Source of the DNA: Rhodospirillales bacterium
Lineage (GTDB): Bacteria; Pseudomonadota; Alphaproteobacteria; Rhodospirillales; Casp-alpha2
Length of the DNA: 64,000 bases
Direction of reading: 5' to 3'
Assembly: GCA_013203595.1 (NCBI GenBank)
Contig: JABMNT010000219.1
Coordinates: 1 to 64,000, forward strand
The position numbers and the translations under genes are program-made. The notes under the pieces were generated by a model that searched no databases, had not been told where the DNA came from, and worked only from the letters and a program-made list of their open reading frames with translations. Of this stretch, positions 9,280 through 18,359 are shown in pieces (position 1 is the first letter of the stretch; every line of letters starts with the position of its first letter).

Positions 9280-10730
9280 GGCTGTTGCCTCCGGAGCCAT
9301 TGGCCACTGGCATCACCACGTGCGCCGTGGTGATACTGCTGGATAAACGTATCTCCCATAGGGGCCGGAAAATCCCGTTTCGAGGTCCAGCCCGCCGCCA
9401 GGGGCAGCCACTTCAGACGACCTTTTTTACGACCGAAAGCGCCCAGCATAGCTATGATCAATCCATTGACTTTATGATACAACGCGGGCTTCCGGGCGAT
9501 CCAGGCCCAGGCCGCCAAGGCCAGATGTCCCGGCGACCGCGCCGGTTGCATCTCGAAATGGCGGGTTCGCCAGCTGCGCAGCAGTTTCGGCAGGGGAATG
9601 CGGACCGGACAGACACTTTCACATTTTCCGCACAGGGTCGATGCATGCGGCAAATCGGCAGCGCCATCGATGCCCATTAAAGCCGGCGTCAGGACGGCAC
9701 CAATAGGGCCCGGATAGACCCAGCCGTAGGCATGCCCGCCAATCGCTTTATAGACCGGGCAATGGTTCATGCAGGCGGAACAGCGAATGCAACGCAGGAC
9801 TTCCTCAAACTCGGAACCGAGCAGCTCCGTGCGCCCGTTATCGAGCAGAACCACGTGGTATTGCTCGGGGCCATCCGGGTCTCCGGGGCGTTTCGGACCG
9901 GTACAGAAGCTGGTATAGACCGACATATCCTGACCGGTCGCCGAGCGCGCCAGGACCCGCAGGATTGTGGTCGCGTCTTCCAGGGTGGGTACGATCTTCT
10001 CGAGGCTGGCGATGACGATATGGACCCGCGGCAGGGCGTAGGTCAGATCCGCGTTGCCTTCGTTGGTGACCAGCACATTAGAGCCGGTTTCGGCGACCAG
10101 CATATTGGCCCCGGTCAGCCCCACATCGGCCTGCAGAAACTTGTCGCGCAACTGGCCGCGGGCTTCCTGCAGCAGAGAAGTCGGGTCGTCGAGATTGCGG
10201 TCAATGGGCAGGTCCGTATGGACTCGGCGGAAGTCGGCTTCGACCTGGGCTTTCGAGACATGAATGGCGGGCGCAATAATATGGCTGGGCGGCTCATTGC
10301 GGAGCTGAATGATATATTCACCCAAATCGGTTTCAATGGGGGCGATACCGTTTTTCTCGAGATAATCGTTGATGGCGATCTCTTCGCCGATCATGGATTT
10401 TGATTTGGTCACCGTTTTTGCGTCCACGGATTTACATATTTTCAGAATATGGGCCCGCGCCTCTTCCGCATTACGCGCCCAATGAACCTGGCCGCCCATG
10501 GCGATAACCTTGGCTTCGTAGGCTTCCAGATAGAGATCAAGATTGGCCAGCACATGGTTTTTAATGTCACGTGCCTGGTCCCGCAGGGCTTCGAATTCCG
10601 GCATGCGGTCAGCTGCCTGCTGGCGACGCTGGGGGAAACCCTGACTGAGCCGCGCCAGCTCAACCTGCAGGGTTTCGTTGGCCATAGCCCGGCGGGCGTT
10701 GGCCGTAAAGGTTTCGGTTGTCTGTTCCAT
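9276..10730 (-). CDS. lutB: LutB/LldF family iron-sulfur protein
   Basis: A 484-residue protein. The N-terminal LUD domain (about 70-290) is followed by two 4Fe-4S ferredoxin motifs: CIRCSACMNHCP (about 309-320) and CGKCESVCPV (about 364-373). A C-terminal LutB-type tail completes it. It is expected to pass electrons from lactate oxidation within the LutABC complex. It lies 3 bases after lutA and overlaps lutC, so the three genes form one transcription unit. Confidence 0.93.
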   Translation of the reverse strand: MEQTTETFTANARRAMANETLQVELARLSQGFPQRRQQAADRMPEFEALRDQARDIKNHVLANLDLYLEAYEAKVIAMGGQVHWARNAEEARAHILKICKSVDAKTVTKSKSMIGEEIAINDYLEKNGIAPIETDLGEYIIQLRNEPPSHIIAPAIHVSKAQVEADFRRVHTDLPIDRNLDDPTSLLQEARGQLRDKFLQADVGLTGANMLVAETGSNVLVTNEGNADLTYALPRVHIVIASLEKIVPTLEDATTILRVLARSATGQDMSVYTSFCTGPKRPGDPDGPEQYHVVLLDNGRTELLGSEFEEVLRCIRCSACMNHCPVYKAIGGHAYGWVYPGPIGAVLTPALMGIDGAADLPHASTLCGKCESVCPVRIPLPKLLRSWRTRHFEMQPARSPGHLALAAWAWIARKPALYHKVNGLIIAMLGAFGRKKGRLKWLPLAAGWTSKRDFPAPMGDTFIQQYHHGARGDASGQWLRRQQP

Positions 10731-10733
10731 AGT

Positions 10734-11555
10734 CTAGTTTTCCACCTGTTCGGGGGCACCAATGGCCGGCAGGTCGGTCATCCCGACCAGCACCTCGGCA
10801 ACATGGCGCACCTCCGTCGCCACCCCGCGCCGGCTCAGGCGCCCGGCAATATTCATCAGGCAGCCGAGATCGCCGCCGGTGACCAATTGCGCCCCTGTGG
10901 CTACGATATCGGCGATCTTCTGATCCAGCATACTTTCTGAAATATCAGGATATTTCACACAGAACAGCCCGCCAAACCCGCAACACACTTCGGCCTGTTC
11001 GCCTTCAATCACTTCCAGCCCGACAACCGCCGACATGAGATCACGCGGTTGATCCTTTATTTCCAGTTCGCGCAGACCGGAACAGGAATCATGATAAGTG
11101 GCTGTTGATTTGTATACAGCCTTGATATGAGACGATTTTATGATATCTGCTAAAAAAACGGTCAATTCAAATGTCTTATCTGCAAGAGCCTCGGCCCGCT
11201 GTTTCCACGGATCATCGGCAGCAAACAAGGACGGATAATGATGGCTGATCATACCCCCGCAGGACCCGGACGGGACGACAACATACTCAAAAGCCTCAAA
11301 GGTCGCGATCACCTGTTGGGCGATAGCGCGGGTATTTTTCCGGTCACCGGAATTATAGGCAGGTTGCCCGCAGCAGGTCTGAGCGGCGGGTACGGAAACC
11401 TGGCAGCCGGCGTCTTGCAGCAGTTTTACGGTTGCAAAGCCGATAGCAGGACGCATCAGGTCAACCAGACAGGTGACAAATAATCCTACATCCGGTGCAG
11501 CGGACGGGTGGTTTACCGGGGTTCGGGAGCCCGCGGATCCAGGGTGTTCAGCCAT
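10734..11555 (-). CDS. lutA: LutA/LldE family protein (CCG-domain heterodisulfide reductase-like)
   Basis: A 273-residue protein with two cysteine-rich CCG domains. The first carries TCCGQPAYNSGD after GLFVTCLVDL, and the second carries VCCGFGGLFCVKYP. A histidine-containing YHDSCSGLRELEI segment lies between them. These bind an iron-sulfur cofactor. The first 25 residues are unusual for the family, and a shorter start is possible. It opens the lut cassette, 39 bases after the end of mltA on the same strand. Confidence 0.92.
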   Translation of the reverse strand: MAEHPGSAGSRTPVNHPSAAPDVGLFVTCLVDLMRPAIGFATVKLLQDAGCQVSVPAAQTCCGQPAYNSGDRKNTRAIAQQVIATFEAFEYVVVPSGSCGGMISHHYPSLFAADDPWKQRAEALADKTFELTVFLADIIKSSHIKAVYKSTATYHDSCSGLRELEIKDQPRDLMSAVVGLEVIEGEQAEVCCGFGGLFCVKYPDISESMLDQKIADIVATGAQLVTGGDLGCLMNIAGRLSRRGVATEVRHVAEVLVGMTDLPAIGAPEQVEN

Positions 11556-11594
11556 AAGTCGTTGCCATCCTTGTTTCCGTACTGCCAGATGTGA

Positions 11595-12833
11595 TCAAAA
11601 TTTCGGATACTCGCGGGCCGCACTTTGCGGCAAAAGCAGATAATATTCGCCTTCTTCCTTCATGGTTCCCGCTTTCAATGCAGCCTCCGGTCCGTAGCCC
11701 CAGAAATAATCCCCGCGCACCGGGCCTTTGATGGCACTGCCCGTGTCCTGGGCGATGACAAGGCGCGACAGTCTGTCCCGACCCCGGGTTCCCGGCTCGG
11801 TCGTATCCAGCCAGATCGGCAGACCGAGAGGCAGAAACGCCCGGTCGACAGCCAGACTGCGACCTGGCGTCAAAGCTACACCCTGGGCGCCAATCGGGCC
11901 GGCGCCCTCGATAACCTGAAAGAAAATGAAAGATTTGTTTTTACGCATCAATGCCAGAGCGGCGACGGGATGGGCTTCCATCCAGCTGCGGATGGCCGGC
12001 ATGGTTACATCATCCAGCCGCATCACCCCGGCAGCAACCAGTTCGCGGCCGATCGCCGTGTACCGATGGCCATTGCGTCCCGCGTAACCGACACGGATGT
12101 GGGAACCGTCGGGCAGAATGACCCGGCCCGAGCCCTGAATATGGAGAATGAAGGCGTCAATGGCATTGTCGACCCAAACCGTCTCCAGTTGCCGGCCCGA
12201 CAAGGCACCATCCTCGATTTCGGCGCGACTGAAATAGGGAACAAATTGATTGCCTGCAATCCGCCCGCCAATGGTGCTGCCTTTGAATTTATCGTCAAAG
12301 GCACCGAGATCTGCCTCGATTAAATCCCCGGGCTTGGCATAAATGGGAAACCGGTAGGTGTTGTCAGGACCGAAGGCACCGCGCAGATCGGCTTCATAGT
12401 AACCCGTGAACAAACCTTTATAGCGGTCGCCATTTCGAACCGAATAGGGAAGGAAGCGGGATTCAAAGAAATACTGGGCTTCTATTTTGTTGCCTGGCCG
12501 AATCAACCGGGCTGACGCGCACAAGGGGATCCAGTCGGCTATTTTTCCCATGACCAGAAAACTGCCCATGGATTTTTCCTTCGGCAGCTTTTCAATCTTG
12601 TCGCAGGATTTGATAAAGGCCGGCAGGGCCTGTGCATGATTGTCCCCGACCCAGCCGGGCAGCTCTTTAAAAGGCAGCGGGAACAGGATCATCTTCGAAA
12701 CGGGGGCGGGTGATTGCTCGCGCGCAGGTGTCGGCAACACGTCGGCCAACTGCGCACAGCCGGCAAGCCCCAGTACCGCCGTCATGAGCGTCACCATAAG
12801 GCAGGCCGAGTACGGCTGCGTTGATTTAGTCAA
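11595..12833 (-). CDS. mltA: membrane-bound lytic murein transglycosylase A
   Basis: The product has a lipoprotein signal ending in LAGC (Cys26 from the proposed start), then the MltA barrel and a 3D domain with the DxGSAIKGPVRGD motif near the C-terminus. It cleaves peptidoglycan glycan strands to 1,6-anhydro products at the outer membrane. I propose the TTG at 12831-12833, because starting there gives a normal signal peptide (MTKSTQPYSACL) and overlaps the stop of the Tim44-like gene by 8 bases. An ATG at 12794 would leave a signal without a basic end. Confidence 0.9.
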   Translation of the reverse strand: MTKSTQPYSACLMVTLMTAVLGLAGCAQLADVLPTPAREQSPAPVSKMILFPLPFKELPGWVGDNHAQALPAFIKSCDKIEKLPKEKSMGSFLVMGKIADWIPLCASARLIRPGNKIEAQYFFESRFLPYSVRNGDRYKGLFTGYYEADLRGAFGPDNTYRFPIYAKPGDLIEADLGAFDDKFKGSTIGGRIAGNQFVPYFSRAEIEDGALSGRQLETVWVDNAIDAFILHIQGSGRVILPDGSHIRVGYAGRNGHRYTAIGRELVAAGVMRLDDVTMPAIRSWMEAHPVAALALMRKNKSFIFFQVIEGAGPIGAQGVALTPGRSLAVDRAFLPLGLPIWLDTTEPGTRGRDRLSRLVIAQDTGSAIKGPVRGDYFWGYGPEAALKAGTMKEEGEYYLLLPQSAAREYPKF

Positions 12834-13563
12834 GGCTCCGGGTGGCAACCAATGTCCAGTTCGGGTCCGCTGATTTGGTATCATGGGCAAATGTCCAAAA
12901 ATCGGTGACCGTTAACACGGTCCCCGGATCGCCTTCGACGACGTCACCATTTTCATCGTGCACAGCGTTTACCTGTTCGGATACAAACTTGACCGTTACG
13001 TGGGCGACTGTGCCTTCCATAAAGATTTCAACCAGGTCCGACTTCATAATACCGACCAACGTATCTTCCATCACGTGCCCGGCACGCTCACGATCCTGGA
13101 TGGCTTTGGCAAAATTACTGTAGACCTCGTTGCTCAGCAAAGCCCGCAACGTGTCGGTGTCGCCCGAAGCGTATCCGTTCAGGATCATCTCAAAGGCGAC
13201 GCGGGCGCCGACCAGAAAGTCTTCCTCATTAAAACCCGGATCCAGACGCTGGATTTGTGCGTAGCCTGCGGCCAGCGGGCCGTCATCGGCTGCAGGTTTG
13301 GCCGTCACGTCATTGGCTGCTTCCAGGTCGTGCTCCGGATGGGCATCGTCCGCCAGACCCGGTTTCGGGTTGCGTTCAGCCAGATTGACAACATTGTTTT
13401 CCTGTGCCGATTCACCTTCCGGCGGCTCGGGATTAAACAAGTCGCGGAAATTCGCGCCCTCATTGCCGTCGCGCTTGCCAAGCACGCCGCGCAGTCGCAA
13501 AACCAGAAAGATCGCGATCATCGCGAAAAAAATGATATCAATAAATTGGAAACCGTTGCCCAT
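12826..13563 (-). CDS. Tim44-like (TimA) domain membrane-anchored protein
   Basis: The ATG at 13561-13563 gives 245 residues. An N-terminal hydrophobic anchor (FIDIIFFAMIAIFLVLRL, about 6-23) is followed by an acidic linker and a Tim44-like domain (about 105-245; FLVGARVAFEMILNGYASGD). Bacterial Tim44-like proteins are inner-membrane anchored and of uncertain function; in Alphaproteobacteria they commonly sit between fxsA/secB and mltA, as here. It is divergent from fxsA. Confidence 0.85.
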   Translation of the reverse strand: MGNGFQFIDIIFFAMIAIFLVLRLRGVLGKRDGNEGANFRDLFNPEPPEGESAQENNVVNLAERNPKPGLADDAHPEHDLEAANDVTAKPAADDGPLAAGYAQIQRLDPGFNEEDFLVGARVAFEMILNGYASGDTDTLRALLSNEVYSNFAKAIQDRERAGHVMEDTLVGIMKSDLVEIFMEGTVAHVTVKFVSEQVNAVHDENGDVVEGDPGTVLTVTDFWTFAHDTKSADPNWTLVATRSLD

Positions 13564-13777
13564 AGTTTTTTTTGGCTTATTTTTAAGGGAGTTCACACCG
13601 GGTTTAACCGCCAAACTCCTCAGGTTAAAAACGACCGTCAGGCCCACAACCTTAAACCTAACGGTAATCAACGCTCAGGTCTAGGAAGCAATTGCCTGCT
13701 GATCTGTTCAGTAAACGAAAAACGCCTATAACAATACACTGACTGCTACATAGGCTGAGAAAGGGAAAAGGGCAAGT

Positions 13778-14269
13778 ATGGGACTGTTTATTCTTTTGGC
13801 GCTAATCGTCATGCCAATCGTCGAAATCGCGGTTTTTATTGAAGTTGGCGGTCGCATCGGCCTGTTCAACACCATCGCCGTCGTCTTCATTACCGCCGTC
13901 GCAGGCACAGCCCTGTTACGCTGGCAGGGACTTTCGGTTCTCGGCCGCGCTCAGGAAAGCCTGCGTGTAAACCGGTTTCCCATGGAAGAAGTGTTCGACG
14001 GACTGTGCCTAGTCTTCGCCGGCGCACTCCTGTTGACGCCGGGTTTTGTTACCGATGGCATCGGGTTCCTGTTGTTTTTACCACCCGTGCGCCAGATTCT
14101 GAAGCGGTTTGCCATCCGCCATATATCCCTGCGCGCTCAGGGGCGGGGTGCCGGCGCGCGGCCCGACGGCGTGATTGATGGAGATTACGTAGACATTACG
14201 GAAGCCCCCGAACAGGGCTCGCCAAAGGCGACCCGCCTTGAATCCAAGAAACAGGACGACGACACCTAA
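13778..14269 (+). CDS. fxsA: FxsA family membrane protein
   Basis: A 163-residue protein with four hydrophobic segments in the first 110 residues. FxsA hallmarks are PIVEIAVFIEVGGRIG and the LLLTPGFVTDGIGFLLFLPPVR block. E. coli FxsA overproduction suppresses phage T7 exclusion by the F plasmid; its normal role is unknown. The C-terminal 45 residues are polar and variable. It is divergent from the Tim44-like gene, and the 214-base gap should hold both promoters. Confidence 0.88.
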   Translation: MGLFILLALIVMPIVEIAVFIEVGGRIGLFNTIAVVFITAVAGTALLRWQGLSVLGRAQESLRVNRFPMEEVFDGLCLVFAGALLLTPGFVTDGIGFLLFLPPVRQILKRFAIRHISLRAQGRGAGARPDGVIDGDYVDITEAPEQGSPKATRLESKKQDDDT

Positions 14270-14374
14270 CAGCGGAAATCCCGGTCGCCCGGGCCATGTG
14301 TCGTGATCCCGGTATTGAGTTTGTTCTCAAATGGCTTTTTAATGGAGCCGCCAAGTCAAGCCGGGGAGGTCGAA

Positions 14375-14845
14375 ATGCCACCATCAGACGAACGCCGCAA
14401 GGCCCATATCAAAGACATCGCCGACAAGCATTATGTCTTCCGCGAGCACGAGACCGGCCAGGAAGCCTATATCGTTAAATCGGGTCAGATCGAGATTTTC
14501 AAGACGATCACGGAAGACAGTGTCACCCGTGAGCATTCGCTGAGCATATTGCAGGCGGGAACGATGTTTGGTGAAATGGCCCTCATTGACAATAAACCGC
14601 GGATGGCTTCCGCCCGCGCCTATCGGGGTCCGGCCTCCGTGTTCGTGGTTTCGCAGAAACAATTCGCGTCGATGCTGGATCCGGTAAATCCCTTTGTCAA
14701 AAAACTGCTTGAAATTCTCGTCAATCTGGTGCGCGCCAATGACCTGACCAGCTCAACGGCTGGCCATTCCGACAGACCCGCCAGCACAACAACCGATGGT
14801 GTCAGCGCCAACTCCGGCGTCACCGACAAGAGTGAGCAGCGGTAA
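14375..14845 (+). CDS. cyclic nucleotide-binding (Crp/cNMP) domain protein without DNA-binding domain
   Basis: A 156-residue protein. A strong Shine-Dalgarno (GGGGAGG at 14364-14370) selects the ATG at 14375 over in-frame ATGs at 14303 and 14342. Residues 18-115 form a cNMP-binding beta-roll, with the phosphate-cassette-like FGEMALIDNKPRMASA (65-80). The usual arginine of cAMP sites is replaced in that segment, so ligand binding is uncertain. No HTH follows; the tail is Ser/Thr-rich. It may be a stand-alone sensor or adaptor. Confidence 0.8.
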   Translation: MPPSDERRKAHIKDIADKHYVFREHETGQEAYIVKSGQIEIFKTITEDSVTREHSLSILQAGTMFGEMALIDNKPRMASARAYRGPASVFVVSQKQFASMLDPVNPFVKKLLEILVNLVRANDLTSSTAGHSDRPASTTTDGVSANSGVTDKSEQR

Positions 14846-14917
14846 AACGGCTCACTTGTATCCAACGCCATCAAGGCTCTATGCTGGAGCTACTGTCTTC
14901 TTGGGGGGTTCGATAAA

Positions 14918-15160
14918 ATGGCACGTAAATCGAAAGTAAATCTGGCTGACGATGCAAAGGGTAAGTTCGGATCCCTGGCCCTGATTATGGCCGCACTTTG
15001 TCTTGTCGGGTCGATCGCCTTTTTTCTGTCAGACGACGGCTCTGTGCTTGGCATGGATATTGGAAAAAACACCGATATTTGGGGATGGCTGCTGATGCTG
15101 GTTTCCATGTTTCTGGCGGTTACCGGCCTGTCCATTGCCGTTACCATGTCGAAACGTTAA
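14918..15160 (+). CDS. small two-helix membrane protein, unknown
   Basis: An 80-residue protein with a good Shine-Dalgarno (GGGGGG, 14903-14908). Its hydrophobic segments are residues about 18-36 and 53-76. The N-terminus is basic. I do not recognise the family and propose no function. It is followed by a short opposite-strand membrane-peptide frame. Confidence 0.7.
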   Translation: MARKSKVNLADDAKGKFGSLALIMAALCLVGSIAFFLSDDGSVLGMDIGKNTDIWGWLLMLVSMFLAVTGLSIAVTMSKR

Positions 15161-15177
15161 TCCAGACCCAGGTATGC

Positions 15178-15285
15178 TCACTTGTTTTTCAGGGCCCGGA
15201 CCACATATTTGGCAATAATACCGAATATGATTCCAATAATGCCGGCAATCAGCAGGTTGTCGTTGAGCCAGTCCATAACGTTCAT
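15178..15285 (-). CDS. possible 35-residue single-pass membrane peptide
   Basis: An ATG at 15283-15285 opens a 35-codon frame ending TGA at 15178-15180. The product starts MNVMDWLNDN, has a strongly hydrophobic Ile/Gly-rich middle (residues 11-29) and ends in the basic RALKNK. That is the layout of a bona fide single-pass small membrane protein. It lies on the same strand as, and downstream of, rho (36 bases). A weak AGGG lies 10-14 bases before the ATG. Coding status rests only on composition and topology. Confidence 0.5.
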   Translation of the reverse strand: MNVMDWLNDNLLIAGIIGIIFGIIAKYVVRALKNK

Positions 15286-15321
15286 ATCGGTCAATCCCTA
15301 AAGATTCTTACCAACATATGA

Positions 15322-16578
15322 TCAGGTATTCATCGAATCAAAAAAGTCGGCGTTGTTCTTGGAGTGCTTGATCTTATCAAGCAGGAAGTCCATGCCATCG
15401 GAAACACCCATGGGCATGAGAATGCGGCGCAACACCCACATTTTAGAAAGTGTACCCTTATCAACCAGCAATTCTTCCTTGCGGGTGCCGGATTTGGTGA
15501 TGTCGATTGTCGGCCAGACCCGTTTGTCGGACAGTTTACGGTCCAGGATAATCTCGGAGTTACCGGTCCCCTTGAATTCCTCGAAGATGACCTCATCCAT
15601 GCGTGAGCCCGTATCAATCAGGGCTGTCGAGATAATGGTCAAAGAACCGCCTTCCTCAATATTACGGGCGGCACCGAAAAACCGCTTCGGGCGCTGCAGG
15701 GCATTGGCATCAACACCACCGGTCAGGACCTTGCCGGAAGAGGGCACCACGGTGTTATAGGCACGGGCCAGGCGGGTGATCGAATCAAGCAGGATCACCA
15801 CGTCGCGCTTGTGCTCAACCAGGCGCTTGGCTTTTTCCAGAACCATGTCGGTTACCTGCACGTGGCGTGAGGCGGGTTCATCAAAAGTCGAACTGACAAC
15901 TTCACCCTTAACAGACCGTGACATGTCTGTGACTTCTTCCGGACGTTCATCAATCAAAAGCACAATCAGATAGCATTCCGGATGGTTGGCGGCAATCGAC
16001 TGAGCGACATTTTGCAACATAACCGTTTTACCGGTCCGCGGCGGTGCCACAATCAGGGCACGCTGACCCTTGCCGATGGGTGTGATCAAATCCATGACCC
16101 GTGAGGTCGGGTCCTTAACATCCGGGCTGTCAATTTCCATGAACAAACGTTCGTCAGGATACAGCGGTGTCAGGTTGTCGAAATTAATGCGGTGACGGAC
16201 ATCGCCGGGGTCAGCAAAGTTAACCAGATTGACTTTCAGCAAGGCAAAATAACGCTCGCCTTCCTTAGGTGCCCGAATTTGCCCTTCGACCGTATCACCG
16301 GTGCGCAAACTGAAACGCCGGATCTGGCTGGGCGATACATAAATATCATCGGGGCCTGGCAGATAATTGGATTCCGGGCTCCTCAGGAAACCAAATCCAT
16401 CCTGTAAAACCTCCAGGACGCCTTCGCCAAAAATAGCAACTTCGTCATCGGCCAGATGTTTTAAAATGGCAAACATCATATCCTGTTTACGCAGGGTGCT
16501 GGCGTTTTCAACTCCCAGTTCTTCCGCATAGGCGAGAAGGTCTGGTGGGGTTTTGGATTTCAAATCTTTAAGATTCAT
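15322..16578 (-). CDS. rho: transcription termination factor Rho
   Basis: A full-length 418-residue Rho. It has an N-terminal helix bundle, the RNA-binding cold-shock-like domain (about 50-118; [19 protein letters not shown]), Walker A APPRTGKT (178-185), Walker [13 protein letters not shown] and the Q/R-loop region. It is a hexameric RNA helicase that ends transcription. It is the last of the hemE-hemH-hemJ-rho series but is preceded by a 280-base leader (16579-16858), so it likely has its own promoter and autoregulatory leader. Confidence 0.98.
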   Translation of the reverse strand: MNLKDLKSKTPPDLLAYAEELGVENASTLRKQDMMFAILKHLADDEVAIFGEGVLEVLQDGFGFLRSPESNYLPGPDDIYVSPSQIRRFSLRTGDTVEGQIRAPKEGERYFALLKVNLVNFADPGDVRHRINFDNLTPLYPDERLFMEIDSPDVKDPTSRVMDLITPIGKGQRALIVAPPRTGKTVMLQNVAQSIAANHPECYLIVLLIDERPEEVTDMSRSVKGEVVSSTFDEPASRHVQVTDMVLEKAKRLVEHKRDVVILLDSITRLARAYNTVVPSSGKVLTGGVDANALQRPKRFFGAARNIEEGGSLTIISTALIDTGSRMDEVIFEEFKGTGNSEIILDRKLSDKRVWPTIDITKSGTRKEELLVDKGTLSKMWVLRRILMPMGVSDGMDFLLDKIKHSKNNADFFDSMNT

Positions 16579-16858
16579 TGCCGTAATTCCGGTTCATTTT
16601 TCTGATTTTGGTGGAATGCGTCACATCGCCAAGATAAATAAGGAGGGGGGATAAAGTCATAAAACCGCGAATGCGGAAACATATACGAATGGGAAATAGT
16701 CCCGCAGTTTTCTGGTCTCTGATAATCTTTTTGATTTAAATCGCGTGAACACGCTGTTGTTTTTGTAAGAACGGCGAAGATGTAGCGCAAGCCACATTAC
16801 AAGTCAATTACAGATTTGCACTGTTAACCCATACCGGGATTTAATAAAAGCGTGGTTT

Positions 16859-17305
16859 TTAGAGGGGCTTCATAACAACCATAATCACGATAACAATCAT
16901 TAACAGGGTGGGGACTTCATTCATATAGCGAAAGAATTTTTGCGATTTGGTATTGCAGTCGGCCTCAAAGGCTTTGCGCCATTTTCCCATCAGATCATGC
17001 ATTGCCATGAGCACTACCAGACAGACAAGTTTTACCTGAAACCAGATTTCGCTCCATATATCAGGGCTGAGTTCGATGATCAGAAGAACCCCCAGCACCA
17101 AGGCGACTATCCGTGCCGGATTCATGATTGCCCGATACAACCGGCGTTCCATCACTTTGAAGGTTTCGGATTTTTCAGATCCCGGTACCGCTTCACAATG
17201 ATAGATGAATAACCGGGGCAAATAGAGCAATCCGGCCATCCATGAAATAACCGCAATAATATGAAACGCCTTGATCAACAGATAGACCGTCGCAGACATG
17301 TCCAT
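16859..17305 (-). CDS. hemJ: protoporphyrinogen IX oxidase, HemJ type (CopD/UPF0093 family)
   Basis: A 148-residue protein with four predicted membrane helices. HemJ hallmarks are KAFHIIAVISWMAGLLYLPRLFIYH near the N-terminus, containing the essential histidine, and the WFQVKL segment with the conserved lysine (about residues 88-93). HemJ oxidises protoporphyrinogen IX to protoporphyrin IX in bacteria lacking HemG and HemY. It lies 2 bases after hemH, which uses its product. Confidence 0.9.
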   Translation of the reverse strand: MDMSATVYLLIKAFHIIAVISWMAGLLYLPRLFIYHCEAVPGSEKSETFKVMERRLYRAIMNPARIVALVLGVLLIIELSPDIWSEIWFQVKLVCLVVLMAMHDLMGKWRKAFEADCNTKSQKFFRYMNEVPTLLMIVIVIMVVMKPL

Positions 17306-17306
17306 G

Positions 17307-18359
17307 TCAATTTGCCTGCAGGTTTTTCAGGGGACATTCACCTTGAACAGCGGGGCATAAACGCGCGCCGTTGATTTGACAACTGCTCAGAGAAACTTTT
17401 CGGTCGAGCGCTGTTCTTACCATATCTGCCAAGCCATCGATAAAGGCCGGCATCGCGGCAACGGCTGGTACCCGATGATATTCCGGAATTTTTAATTGCC
17501 GGGCCATTGCAGAATATTCAATATCCAGTTCAACCAGGGTTTCTGAATGTTCGGAAACAAAGGCAATAGGGACAATAATCAAGCCAACTCCGTCTTCGGC
17601 TGCCCGGTGAATTTCATCGTCCAGGGAGGGACCGATCCATTCCAGTCGCCCAACTTTGCTTTGATAGCAGACGGCCCAGTCAGTGACGGGAAAATCAAGA
17701 TTTTCAATGACGGCACTGACCGTTTTTTCAACCTGAAACTGATAGGGGTCACCGCCATCGATAATTTTTTTCGGCAGACCATGTGCCGAAAACAGCAATC
17801 GGATCTGATCGCGGTTTTTAACCTGTTCAAACTGTGCTGCGATTAATTGAGTTTGTGCATCAATCCATCCGGCCATCGTCGGATAGCAGCAAATTCCATA
17901 GCTATCTGCATTCAGGCCAACAAATTTTGCGGCCCGCTTCCATTCCTTGAATGAAGATCCTGTCGTTGTACTTGAATACTGAGGATACAGAGGTAACAGA
18001 ACGATGGAATCTGGATCAAACTTTTTCACCTGTTCCGCCGCCTGCAAGGTCATTGGATGCCAATAACGCATAGCAACAAAACATTTTATATCGGTATCAT
18101 CGCCCATTGAGACTTCAAGGGCCCTGGCCTGGTTTTCGGTCAGCTCCAGAATTGGTGATTTACCACCCAGATGATCATATATGTCGCGGGCGATCGGCGC
18201 CCGGCGTTTGGAAATAAAACGGGCCAGCAACCAGCGCAACGGCAAAGGCAGGCGTATAATCGCCGGATCAAAAAACAAATTAAACAGAAACGGTTGTACC
18301 GCTTCCGGAGAATCAGGTCCTCCCAGATTAAATAGAACAATGGCGATCCGTTTACCCAT
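17307..18359 (-). CDS. hemH: ferrochelatase
   Basis: A 350-residue class II chelatase. The N-terminal VLFNLGGPDSPEAVQPFLFNLF, the catalytic histidine in LLFSAHGLPK (about 187-196) and FVSEHSETLVELDIEY near residue 265 are all family hallmarks. It inserts Fe2+ into protoporphyrin IX, the last step of haem synthesis. The C-terminal region contains several cysteines (SSCQINGARLCP), suggestive of the 2Fe-2S ligand set seen in some ferrochelatases. It shares a TAATG overlap with hemE. Confidence 0.96.
   Translation of the reverse strand: MGKRIAIVLFNLGGPDSPEAVQPFLFNLFFDPAIIRLPLPLRWLLARFISKRRAPIARDIYDHLGGKSPILELTENQARALEVSMGDDTDIKCFVAMRYWHPMTLQAAEQVKKFDPDSIVLLPLYPQYSSTTTGSSFKEWKRAAKFVGLNADSYGICCYPTMAGWIDAQTQLIAAQFEQVKNRDQIRLLFSAHGLPKKIIDGGDPYQFQVEKTVSAVIENLDFPVTDWAVCYQSKVGRLEWIGPSLDDEIHRAAEDGVGLIIVPIAFVSEHSETLVELDIEYSAMARQLKIPEYHRVPAVAAMPAFIDGLADMVRTALDRKVSLSSCQINGARLCPAVQGECPLKNLQAN

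Noticed and set aside
16575-16790. 71-codon frame in the rho leader whose stop overlaps the rho ATG (ATGA)
   Set aside because: It can only start at TTG, has no convincing ribosome site and unremarkable composition. The leader may still be regulatory, but coding is unsupported.
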